DNA from: Deltaproteobacteria bacterium
GTDB taxonomy: Bacteria > Myxococcota_A > UBA796 > UBA2385
Length of the DNA: 34,364 bases
Direction: 5' to 3'
Assembly: GCA_016792625.1 (NCBI GenBank)
Contig: JAEUKK010000044.1
Span: 1 to 34,364 of the forward strand
The number at the start of each line of letters is the position of its first letter. Positions within the stretch are counted from its first letter, which is position 1. Shown here piece by piece: positions 1 to 7,115 of this stretch. The notes beneath the pieces were generated by a model, which was not told the origin of the DNA, did not search any database, and worked only from the letters and a program-made list of their open reading frames with translations. A program made the position numbers and the translations under genes.

Positions 1-2
1 CC

Positions 3-1775
3 GCCGGCCCGCCCGCCGCCGAGGCCGCGCGCTGCGATGCCGCCCTGGCCGCCTCCCGCGCCGCCCACGCCGAGGCCGCCGCCGCCCGCGACGCCGCCGC
101 CGCGCGCGTCGCCGCCCGGGCCGCTGACCGCACCGCGCTCATCGCCCGCCTCGAGGCCGCTGAGCTGGCTTGGCGGGCCGCCTTCGCCGACCGGGTCGCC
201 GCCCTGACCGACGTGGCCCGTGAGGCCCCGCGGATCGCCCGCCTGCGCCTGTGGACGCCGGGCCGCCACCTGCCCCGTGACCTCGTGCTCATCGACACCC
301 CGGGGCTCAACGCCGCGGCCCCCGCCGCCGCCGCCCGGGCCTGGGCGGCCGTGCGCGCGCTGGCGGACGCCGTGCTCGTGGTGAGCGACGTGCGGCAGGC
401 CGTGCCCTCTTCGCTGCTCGCCGCGGTGGCCCGCATGGGCGTGCCCCACGCCGCCCTCGCCCTGACCCGCGCCGACCTCGTCTGGCGCGACAGCGACGCG
501 CCCGAGCTCGAGCTGGCCGAGGCCGCCCGCGCCGCCGCCGGGCGTTTTGCCGCCGCGCTGGGCCAGGCGCCCGAGCAGGTGCTGGTGATGAGCCTCGCCC
601 CGGCCCGGGTGCTCAAGCCCGGCCCGGGCGACCGCCTCTTCGTCGAGCGCTTCGACCTCGAGCTCGGCGCCCTGGTGCGCCGCCTGCAGGCCGAGGCCCC
701 CCTGGCCGCCGCCGCCCGGGCCAGCCACGACCTGCGCCTCGCCCTGCGCCGCTGCGCCGAGGCCTGCGCCGCCGCGACCCGCCGGGCCCGGGCCGACGCC
801 GCCGCGCTCTCGGCCCTGGGCCCTCCGCCCGACGCCGGCCAGCGCGCCGCCTGGGTGGTCGCCGAGGCCCCCCGCCTCGCCGCCGCCGCCGAAGCGGGCC
901 GCGCCGCCGCCGCCGCCGCCCTTGACCCGGCGCTGCGCCGCGCGCTCGACCCCTTGCGCGCGTCCCTGGCCGCCGCCGACCCCGCCGGCCTCGCCGCCGC
1001 CCGGGCCGCCCTGCCCGCCGAGGTCCAGGCGGCCCTCGACCGCGCGCTGACCGAGGCCCTCTCTGCCGGTGAGGCCCCCTGCCGCGCCGCCCTCGACGCG
1101 GCCGCCGCCCAGGTCCGCGCGGCGCTGCGGGCCGCCTGGTCGGCCGCCCTTCCGCCCGCGTCGCTCGGGCCGACCGAAGCCCTGCCACAATCAACCGCGC
1201 CGATCTCTGCCATCGACCCCGCCCTCGCCCTGCGCCTGCGCGGGGCCCTGCTCGCCCCGGCCGCGCCGCCCCCGGCCCTGGCCTTGGGGGGCGCGGCGGC
1301 CGGCGCCGCCCTCGGCTTGTTGCTCACCGGCGGCCTTGCCCTGCCCGCCCTGATCGGCCTCGGCGCCGCCACCGCCGCCAGCCGTTGGCTCGGGGGCCAC
1401 GCCCGCGCGGTGGCCGCGGCCCTCGAGGCCTTCGACGCGGCGGTGGCCGAGGCCCGCCCCGCCTTGGTCGAGGCCATCGGCGCGCGGTCCCCCACCGCCG
1501 ACGGGCTGCTCGGGGCGCTCTCGGCCACGCTCGAGGCCGAGGCCGAGGCCGAGGCCCTCCAGCGCGGAGAGGCCCTGCGCGCCCTGCGCCGGGCCCAAGC
1601 CCGCCTCGGGCACCGCATCGGCGCCCTGCAGCGCCACGCCGCCGGCCTGGACCGCCGGGCCGCCGCCCTCGACGCGGGCCTGCGGGCCGCCGCGGCCCGA
1701 CCGGGGGTGCTGGCCCTGCCGTTGCCGGGGGTGGAGGTTCGGGTGGATGGGGGAGAGGGGTTGGAGGAGGGTTGA
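3..1775 (+). CDS. Dynamin-like GTPase, C-terminal part (start lies before the window)
   Basis: The reading frame is open from base 3 with no stop, so the gene begins upstream of the window. The GTG at 213 is only the first start-like codon inside it. What is visible is the second half of a GTPase domain: the G3 motif DTPG (from base 294, in LIDTPGLN) and a G4-like TRAD in LALTRADLV. The P-loop (G1) must lie upstream. A long Ala/Arg-rich helical part follows. Around bases 1250-1400 there is a hydrophobic Gly/Ala/Leu stretch (GAALGLLLTGGLALPALIG) that could be a membrane hairpin, then another helical region to the end. GTPase core, helical stalk and hydrophobic paddle is the bacterial dynamin-like protein plan, whose members remodel membranes. 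The family call is moderately sure; a specific role cannot be assigned. Confidence 0.6.
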   Translation, partial: AGPPAAEAARCDAALAASRAAHAEAAAARDAAAARVAARAADRTALIARLEAAELAWRAAFADRVAALTDVAREAPRIARLRLWTPGRHLPRDLVLIDTPGLNAAAPAAAARAWAAVRALADAVLVVSDVRQAVPSSLLAAVARMGVPHAALALTRADLVWRDSDAPELELAEAARAAAGRFAAALGQAPEQVLVMSLAPARVLKPGPGDRLFVERFDLELGALVRRLQAEAPLAAAARASHDLRLALRRCAEACAAATRRARADAAALSALGPPPDAGQRAAWVVAEAPRLAAAAEAGRAAAAAALDPALRRALDPLRASLAAADPAGLAAARAALPAEVQAALDRALTEALSAGEAPCRAALDAAAAQVRAALRAAWSAALPPASLGPTEALPQSTAPISAIDPALALRLRGALLAPAAPPPALALGGAAAGAALGLLLTGGLALPALIGLGAATAASRWLGGHARAVAAALEAFDAAVAEARPALVEAIGARSPTADGLLGALSATLEAEAEAEALQRGEALRALRRAQARLGHRIGALQRHAAGLDRRAAALDAGLRAAAARPGVLALPLPGVEVRVDGGEGLEEG

Positions 1776-1844
1776 GGGGTGGTGGGACCGTATATGGATG
1801 GCTGGCGGTACGGGGGACAGACCCTGCGGTCGCCCCGCGCTGCC

Positions 1845-1961
1845 CGCCTCGCGCGCGCCAGCGGGCCCCAGGGCGGCGCAGCCGGTCGCCGCAGGCGACG
1901 GAGCCGCGCGGCGGCGAACCCCAGGGGGCACGCGACCGGCGCGCCAGCGCCGGGGGCGCCC
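1845..1961 (+). repeat. 117-bp dispersed intergenic element, copy 1
   Basis: This segment is almost identical to 22271-22387, in the same orientation; by eye only about four positions differ. It begins CGCCTCGCGCGCGCCAGCGG and ends GCGCCGGGGGCGCCC. It contains a perfect hairpin (GTCGCC, GCA, GGCGAC at 1885-1899). Both copies are intergenic. It looks like a REP- or MITE-like dispersed sequence rather than a gene. Confidence 0.7.
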
Positions 1962-2073
1962 CGACCATGCCCGGTCGCTGCCCCGGGAAAGCCCGGACCT
2001 CTCGGGTGCGATCAGGCGCTGTGCCCTGGCGCGATCCGGTGCGCCGATGTGACGCGCGCCACGCTGATCAGGT

Positions 2074-2086
2074 GACACCCGGTGTC
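2074..2086. promoter_or_regulatory. Perfect 13-bp palindrome, possible operator
   Basis: GACACC, C, GGTGTC is a perfect inverted repeat in the gap between the GTPase gene and the gene at 2276. It lies 190 bp before that start codon. The symmetry is seen directly; a regulatory role is a guess. Confidence 0.25.
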
Positions 2087-2113
2087 GCGGCCGATTTTGC
2101 GCCGGGGTCAGAA

Positions 2114-2130
2114 CCCGCGCCTGGCGCGGG
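2114..2130 (+). terminator. GC hairpin in the gap, possible terminator or structured leader
   Basis: CCCGCGC, CTG, GCGCGGG is a perfect 7-bp stem with a 3-nt loop. No U-tract follows. It could stop transcription of the GTPase gene or be part of the 5' leader of the next gene. Confidence 0.25.
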
Positions 2131-2223
2131 CTCTGTGTGGGTGGACCTCTGGGGTGCCGCCAGGGGTGCCCGCGGGGCCGTGGCAGCATGAAGGGGCGCT
2201 CCACGGGGCCTGCCGTGGCGCGT

Positions 2224-2240
2224 GTTCACCCCCGGTGAAC
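2224..2240. promoter_or_regulatory. Perfect 17-bp palindrome just upstream of the gene at 2276
   Basis: GTTCACC, CCC, GGTGAAC is a perfect 7-bp inverted repeat ending 35 bp before the ATG at 2276. Size and position suit a dimeric repressor site or a hairpin in the 5' leader. No regulator gene is adjacent, so its use is unknown. Confidence 0.35.
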
Positions 2241-2275
2241 CGACGACCCCACACCCACGAGACCAAGGGCACTCC

Positions 2276-3127
2276 ATGCGCGCCTTCTTTCCGTTCTTCA
2301 ACCTCCTCCGCCTGCCGCTGAGCCGCCACCGGGCCTGGGCGCTCGAGACCCTGCGGGTCATCGACGCCACCGGCGCCACCACGGCCCTCGACGGCCTGCG
2401 CACCGCGCTCGAGGCCCACAGCGCCCGCGTCGACGGCGCCGAGCAGCTGCGCGACAGCTTCCGCCAAGCGAGCGGCAAGGGCACCGCCGCCGCCGTGGCC
2501 GCCAGCCGCGCCGCCGAAGACGTCGACACCACCCGCCTGATCAACCTCGACGCCGCGGTCGACCTCGCGATCGGCCGCCTGCACCGCAAGTGGACGGCCG
2601 ACGCCGAGGCCTTTGGCGCGGGCGACCCCATCGGTCGGGCCGCCGCCCGCCTGGCCAGCGCCCTCTTCCCCGGCGGCCTGTCGGCCCACATCAGCGTGAC
2701 CCACACCGAGCAGTACGGGAAGAACCAGAAGCTGCTCGCCGCCCTGCGCGGCGGCGCCTGGGACGAAGAGCTCGCCCTGACCAGCTCGACGGTCCTGGTC
2801 GACCGGGTCGACGCGGCCATCCGCGCCTTCCAGACCGCGTGGGAGACCGACGTGGTCCGCCGCGCCTCGGCCTCGGTGGTCACCTTCGACGAGGTGCGTG
2901 AGGCAGAGCTGCGCTGCCACGAGGGCATGGTCACGTTCTTCGTCGACGCCCTCTCGCTGCTGCAGTCCGAGCCTGAGCTGCTGGGGCAGGTCCTCGCCCC
3001 CTTCGGCCGCCACCAGGCCGACCAGCGCGCCGCCCGTCGCCTCGGCGCCCGCCCCGAGGACGCCGATGGCCTCGACGGGTCCGCTGAGGTGCCCCTGGGC
3101 GCCGAGGACGTCGGCGCCGGCGGCTGA
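2276..3127 (+). CDS. Protein of unknown function, 283 aa
   Basis: I do not recognise the family. The ATG at 2276 is chosen because AAGGG lies seven bases before it; an in-frame GTG further upstream (2222) would put the palindrome at 2224-2240 inside the gene. The product begins MRAFFPFFNLLRLPL, a short hydrophobic start without a clean signal peptide. The rest is mainly soluble and helical, with an acidic, Gly/Ala-rich tail. The segments ISVTHTEQYGKNQKLLAAL and SASVVTFDEVREAEL look like its conserved core. It stands alone, with about 500 bp before it and 1.1 kb of gene-free DNA after it. Codon use is typical of the window, which supports a real resident gene. Confidence 0.65.
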   Translation: MRAFFPFFNLLRLPLSRHRAWALETLRVIDATGATTALDGLRTALEAHSARVDGAEQLRDSFRQASGKGTAAAVAASRAAEDVDTTRLINLDAAVDLAIGRLHRKWTADAEAFGAGDPIGRAAARLASALFPGGLSAHISVTHTEQYGKNQKLLAALRGGAWDEELALTSSTVLVDRVDAAIRAFQTAWETDVVRRASASVVTFDEVREAELRCHEGMVTFFVDALSLLQSEPELLGQVLAPFGRHQADQRAARRLGARPEDADGLDGSAEVPLGAEDVGAGG

Positions 3128-3227
3128 GCGGCGCGCCCGCGGGCCCGCGCCCCGCCGCCCCGCCCGCTGGGCCTCGGCCCACCCGCGGGGGTCGAGCGGC
3201 GGCGCGCGGCCCGCCGTCGGCCTTTGC
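3128..3227. other. Gene-free GC-rich stretch before the tandem repeat
   Basis: Nothing recognisable is present between the stop codon at 3127 and the first 42-bp unit. The DNA is almost entirely G and C, and the open frames here are by-products of that composition. Confidence 0.4.
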
Positions 3228-3587
3228 TGCGACTTGAGTGCCAGCGGGAGGGTCTTGGACCCTGCCTGCTGCGACTTGAGTGCCAGCGGGAGGGTCTTGG
3301 AGCCTCCTTCTTGCGACTCAAGTGCGAGAAGGAGGGTCTTGGAGCCTGGTTGTTGCGACTCAAGTGCCAGAAGGAGGGTCTTGGACCCTGGTTGTTGCGA
3401 CTCAAGTGCCAGAAGGAGGGTCTTGGAGCCTGGTTGCTGCGACTCAAGTGCGAGAAGGAGGGTCTTGGACCCTGGTTGTTGCGACTCAAGTGCCAGACGG
3501 AGGGTCTTGGAGCCTGGTTGCTGCGACTCAAGTGCCAGAAGGAGGGTCTTGGAGCCTGGTTGCTGCGACTCAAGTGCCAGTGGGAGG
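3228..3587 (+). repeat. 42-bp tandem repeat (minisatellite), eight full units and a partial ninth
   Basis: Units start at 3228, 3270, 3312, 3354, 3396, 3438, 3480 and 3522, all exactly 42 bp, with a 24-bp partial unit at 3564. Each begins TGCGACTCAAGTGCCAG (TGCGACTTGAG in the first two), continues with GGAGGGTCTTGGA, and ends in CCTGGTTGT or CCTGGTTGC. Units differ at a few positions, notably GGACCC against GGAGCC. In GGACCC units GGGTC, TTG, GACCC forms a perfect small hairpin. Because 42 is a multiple of three and the unit lacks stops, all three forward frames are open, but none shows the G/C-ending codon bias of local genes, so I treat it as non-coding. It lacks variable spacers and is not CRISPR. 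It lies about 650 bp upstream of cas6. Confidence 0.9.
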
Positions 3588-4233
3588 CGGTTGGTGGGCG
3601 GGGCGCGCCGGGCGGGCGGCGGCTGCGGGGCCGACCTGCGGGGTGGACGGCGGTCTCTGCGCCGGGCTGTGGCGCGGGAGGGCGGGGCCGACCTTCGCGG
3701 CGGCGAGGCCCGGGGTTGCAGGCGCGGTGGAGGCGGCGCACGCGGGGCGCGGGGCGGCGGCGGGCCGGCGGGGCGCTGTTCGTAGCGGTGCGGACGACGT
3801 CTGGTGCGTCAATCTCGTCGATCTGTAAGCGGCTGAAACCTCGCCGGGCGCGCGGCGGGGCAGGGTCGCGGCGCGCGCGGGGCGGCGAGGCTGCGGCCCG
3901 GCGGCGCAGGAGGCGGCGTGGCGAGGCAGACGGCGGTGAGATCGGGCGGTGCGGTGGGTCGGCGGGGCGGCCCGGGGCGCCCTGGCCGGCTGTGCAGTAC
4001 CAGAATGTGTCCGCTTCAAGGTCGATTTTTTCTGGCCGGGTGGGCGCGGGCGTGCGATGGTCGGGGGGCGCGGGCGGCTCGGCCCGGCCGGTCTACTCCT
4101 CAGGCGCGCTGCGCTGGTTGTCTGCCTTTCGCGATGATTTTCACCGCGCCCTGTCGTTTGGGGTCGCCGCTCTCGCGCGCCCATCCAGGCCGCGACGCGC
4201 CCCTCGCCCACGGGGCACAGCCCGGAGCTCACC
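3588..4233 (+). promoter_or_regulatory. Gene-free region upstream of the cas operon
   Basis: No convincing gene lies here. Most is GC-rich, but three patches are clearly richer in A/T: about 3786-3836, 4005-4040 (including GGTCGATTTTTTCTGG) and 4130-4145 (GATGATTTTCACC). These are the likeliest places for the cas promoter and a 5' leader. I could not match a confident -35/-10 pair. In Myxococcus xanthus the dev cas operon begins with the small gene devI; no short frame here has both a start with a ribosome site and normal codon use, so no devI equivalent is called. Confidence 0.35.
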
Positions 4234-4833
4234 ATGTCCAAGGTTGACGTCTGGTTCGACACCCGCGCCGCGCAGCTCCCGAGCCTGCATGGCTACGTGC
4301 TCTACGCCGCGCTCTGTCGGGTGCAGCCCGCCATCCACACCGCTGAGGGCGTGGGGGTGCACACCGTGCACGGCGAGCGCGTCGGTCCCCGCCGCATCGC
4401 CCCCGTGCGCGGCGCCCGCTTGGGCCTGCGGCTGCCGGCCGAGGCGCTGCCGCTGGCCCTGCCGCTGGCGCATCGGCAGCTTGACCTCGACGGCTGCGTC
4501 GTCCAGCTCGGCACCTTCGAGGTCGCGCCGCTGCGGCCCGCTCGCAGCCTGTCGACCTGGATGGCGACCATCAAGAACGCCACCGAAGAGGGCGCCTTTG
4601 TCGATGCGGTCGAGCACCAGCTGGCCGCGCTGGGCGTCGCCGCGACGGTCGAGGTCGGGCCGCGCAAGGTGCAGCGCATCGCCGGCAAGGCGGTGGTGGG
4701 CTTCGCGCTGCGCCTGCACCACCTGTCCGAGGACGACAGCCTGCTGCTGCAGGCCGAGGGCGTCGGCGGCCGGCGGCGCATGGGCTGCGGCGTGCTGCGC
4801 GCGTCGTCGGTCCACCCGCCGGAGCAGGCGTGA
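4234..4833 (+). CDS. cas6: Cas6/Cmx6, CRISPR RNA-processing endoribonuclease (MYXAN subtype)
   Basis: Cas6 cuts the long array transcript within each repeat to release crRNAs. This 199-aa protein has the two-part RAMP fold layout expected of the family and a C-terminal glycine-rich loop (GVGGRRRMGCGVLRAS), the hallmark of RAMP ribonucleases. Histidines near residues 43-50 (GVHTVHGERVG) are candidates for the catalytic base. The ATG is preceded by GGAG six bases upstream. It is the first gene of the operon and overlaps cas3 by 4 nt (GTGA). A cas6 placed first, before cas3 and the devT-R-S genes, is the order I recall for the M. xanthus dev locus, which supports the MYXAN assignment. Its substrate is presumably the hairpin in the repeats at 12638-18284. 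Confidence 0.88.
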   Translation: MSKVDVWFDTRAAQLPSLHGYVLYAALCRVQPAIHTAEGVGVHTVHGERVGPRRIAPVRGARLGLRLPAEALPLALPLAHRQLDLDGCVVQLGTFEVAPLRPARSLSTWMATIKNATEEGAFVDAVEHQLAALGVAATVEVGPRKVQRIAGKAVVGFALRLHHLSEDDSLLLQAEGVGGRRRMGCGVLRASSVHPPEQA

Positions 4834-7115
4834 GCGCCGCGCCCCTGCTCGCCAAGAGCGCCCGCGGGCCGGCCCCGCTGACGCTCGAGGACCACTCGCT
4901 GCAGACGCAGCGGGCGGCGCGGGCGATCTTCTCGCCGGCGCGGCGCATGGGCGGCGCGTGGCTGCGCTTCTTTGGGCTCGCGGCGGCAGACGGGCCGCGC
5001 TTTCTGCTCCACCTTGAGGTCGCGGCGCTGCTGCACGACCTTGGCAAGGCCAACGCCGAGTTTCAGGCGATGGTGTCGGGCGGCGCGGCGGCCGGCCAGA
5101 GCCTGCGGCACGAGCACATCAGCGGCCTGCTGCTCTTCCTGCCCGAGGTCCGCGCGTGGCTCGCTGCCGCGGTGGACGTCGACGTCGTCGCCGCGGCGGT
5201 CCTCTCGCACCACTGCAAGGTCGCGCCAGCCGGGCCGCGCCGCTGGTGCCAGCCGCGCGGCGCCCGGGTCGTGCCCTTGGCCCTCGACCACCGCGAGGTG
5301 GCCGCGGTGCTCACCGCTGTCGGCGCCGCCTGCGGCCTCGGGCCGGCGCCCCGCCTGCCGGCGGGCGCCTGGTCGCCCACGGGGGCCTGGGAGGCGGCCT
5401 GGCAGGATGGCATGGACGCCCACGAGGACTTTCCGCTCGATGGCCCACGCCACCGCCTGAGCCTCGCGGTCAAGGCCGGCCTCGTCGCCGCCGACACCGC
5501 CGCCTCGGGCCTGATCCGCGAGGGGCTCGATCTTGAGGGCTGGATCGAGGCGCACCTGCACCTGCCCGCCCTGGGCCCGGCGCAGATCGAGGCCGACATC
5601 TTGGCCCCCCGCGCCGCGGCGATCAGCCGGGCGAGCGGGCGGTCCTTCGCCTACCAGCGCTTCCAAGACGAGGCGGCCAAGCTCGGCCCGCGCGGCTTGC
5701 TGCTCGCCGCCTGCGGCACGGGGAAGACCCTCGCAGCTTGGCGCTGGGCGGCGGGCGTGTCGGCCCACCGGCCCGCCGGCCGGGTGGTCTTCTTGTACCC
5801 GACCCGGGGCACCGCCACCGAGGGCTTCCGCGACTACGTCGGCTGGGCCCCCGAGGGCACGGCCGAGCTGCTGCACGGCACCGCCGCGTGGGACCTGCAC
5901 GCCATGATGGCCAACCCGCCCGAGTCGCTGGCCGGCAAAGAGGTCGAGGCCGACGAGACCGAGGCCCGCCTGTTCGCGCTGCGGCTGTGGGACAAGCGCT
6001 ACTTCTCGGCCACGGTCGACCAGTTCCTCGGCTTCTTGGAGCACCAGTACCAGGGCCTCTGCTTGCTGCCGGTGCTGGCCGACGCCCTGCTCGTCATCGA
6101 CGAGGCGCACGCCCTCGACAGCGGCCTGTTCCGCAAGCTGCTGGCCTTCGTCGAGCGCTTCGACCTGCCCTTGCTGTGCATGACGGCCACCCTGCCCCCC
6201 AAGCGGCGCGAGGCGCTCGAGCGGCGGGGCCTCGAGGTCTGCCCCAGCGCCGCGCTGCGCGAGGAGCTGGCCGACCTGCGCGAAGAAGAGGAGCGCCCGC
6301 GCTACCGCGTCGAGGCCCTGGCCGATGTCGGCGCCGCCCTGCCCCGCGCCATCGCCGCGCACGCCGCCGGCCAGCGGGTGCTCTGGGTGTGCAACACGGT
6401 CCGCCGCTGCCAAGAGGTCGCCTTGGCCCTGCGCGACCGCGGCCTGGCTCCGCTCGTCTACCACTCGCGCTTCACGCTGCGTGACCGGCAGCGCCAGCAC
6501 GCCGCCACGGTCGCCGCCTTCCAGCAGCGGGCGCGCCCGGCCCTGGCCGTCGCGACGCAGGTCTGCGAGATGAGCCTCGACCTTGACGCTGACGTCATCA
6601 TCACAGAGCACGCCCCGCCCACCGCGCTGGTGCAGCGCATGGGCCGCGCGAACCGCAGCCGCGCCCGCCCCCGCGCCGACCGCGGCCTCGTCTTGCACTA
6701 CCCGCCCGCGGCCGCCGCGCCCTACGCGCCGGCCGAGCTGCGCGCGGGCGCCGCCCTGCTCGCCGCGCTGGGCGCCGAGCCGAGCCAAGCCGCGCTCGCC
6801 GCCGCGCTCGAGCACGCCAGCCCTGAGGAGCGCGCGGCCGACGCCGCGGCGGGCTTCCTCGACGGCGGCCTGTTCGCCGAGGCGCGCGGCTTCCGCGAGG
6901 GCGACGGCTTCACCCAGCAGGCCGTGCTCGCCGCCGACCTGCGCGAGGCGGTCGAGCGCTGCCGGCGGCGCGCCCCGCTCACCGAGCTGCTGCTGCCCGC
7001 CCCGCGCGCCCTGGTGACCAGCGGCGCGGGCCTGCCCCCCTGGTGCGGCCTCGTGGCCGCCCCCTACGACCCTGAGCTCGGGCTGCTCCCTGCGCCCGAC
7101 GGAGGTGCCGCATGA
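4830..7115 (+). CDS. cas3: Cas3, HD nuclease-helicase
   Basis: Cas3 is recruited to DNA bound by the crRNA complex and unwinds and degrades it. The 761-aa protein has both halves. The N-terminal HD nuclease shows DHS near residue 22, LLHDLGKAN near 70, RHEH near 93 and LSHHCK near 127. The SF2 helicase shows Walker A (AACGTGKT, near 295), DEAH (VIDEAHALD, near 425), TATLP (near 454), motif V (ATQVCEMSLDLD) and motif VI (QRMGRANR). No motif residue appears lost, so it should be active. The GTG start at 4830 overlaps the cas6 stop and has GGAG five bases before it. It ends overlapping cas8 by 4 nt (ATGA), so translation of cas6, cas3 and cas8 is probably coupled. Confidence 0.95.
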   Translation: MSAAPLLAKSARGPAPLTLEDHSLQTQRAARAIFSPARRMGGAWLRFFGLAAADGPRFLLHLEVAALLHDLGKANAEFQAMVSGGAAAGQSLRHEHISGLLLFLPEVRAWLAAAVDVDVVAAAVLSHHCKVAPAGPRRWCQPRGARVVPLALDHREVAAVLTAVGAACGLGPAPRLPAGAWSPTGAWEAAWQDGMDAHEDFPLDGPRHRLSLAVKAGLVAADTAASGLIREGLDLEGWIEAHLHLPALGPAQIEADILAPRAAAISRASGRSFAYQRFQDEAAKLGPRGLLLAACGTGKTLAAWRWAAGVSAHRPAGRVVFLYPTRGTATEGFRDYVGWAPEGTAELLHGTAAWDLHAMMANPPESLAGKEVEADETEARLFALRLWDKRYFSATVDQFLGFLEHQYQGLCLLPVLADALLVIDEAHALDSGLFRKLLAFVERFDLPLLCMTATLPPKRREALERRGLEVCPSAALREELADLREEEERPRYRVEALADVGAALPRAIAAHAAGQRVLWVCNTVRRCQEVALALRDRGLAPLVYHSRFTLRDRQRQHAATVAAFQQRARPALAVATQVCEMSLDLDADVIITEHAPPTALVQRMGRANRSRARPRADRGLVLHYPPAAAAPYAPAELRAGAALLAALGAEPSQAALAAALEHASPEERAADAAAGFLDGGLFAEARGFREGDGFTQQAVLAADLREAVERCRRRAPLTELLLPAPRALVTSGAGLPPWCGLVAAPYDPELGLLPAPDGGAA

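Noticed and set aside
3228..3587. The 42-bp repeat as a second CRISPR array
   Set aside because: Units are contiguous with no variable spacers.
2068..3741. A 557-aa minus-strand frame with NQAPRPSFWHLSR-type repeats
   Set aside because: It is antisense to the 283-aa gene and to the 42-bp repeat, with no start signal or family features.
3280..3828. A 182-aa frame with EGGSWSLV-type repeats
   Set aside because: Another frame of the same 42-bp repeat; no evidence favours it over the other open frames.
3224..5017. A 597-aa plus-strand frame with 14-residue repeats running into cas6
   Set aside because: It arises from the 42-bp tandem repeat, lacks local codon bias in the repeat part, has no ribosome site and overlaps cas6 and the start of cas3 in another frame.
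4302..6815. An 837-aa minus-strand frame opposite cas6 and cas3
   Set aside because: High GC leaves long antisense frames; cas6 and cas3 on the plus strand carry recognisable motifs.
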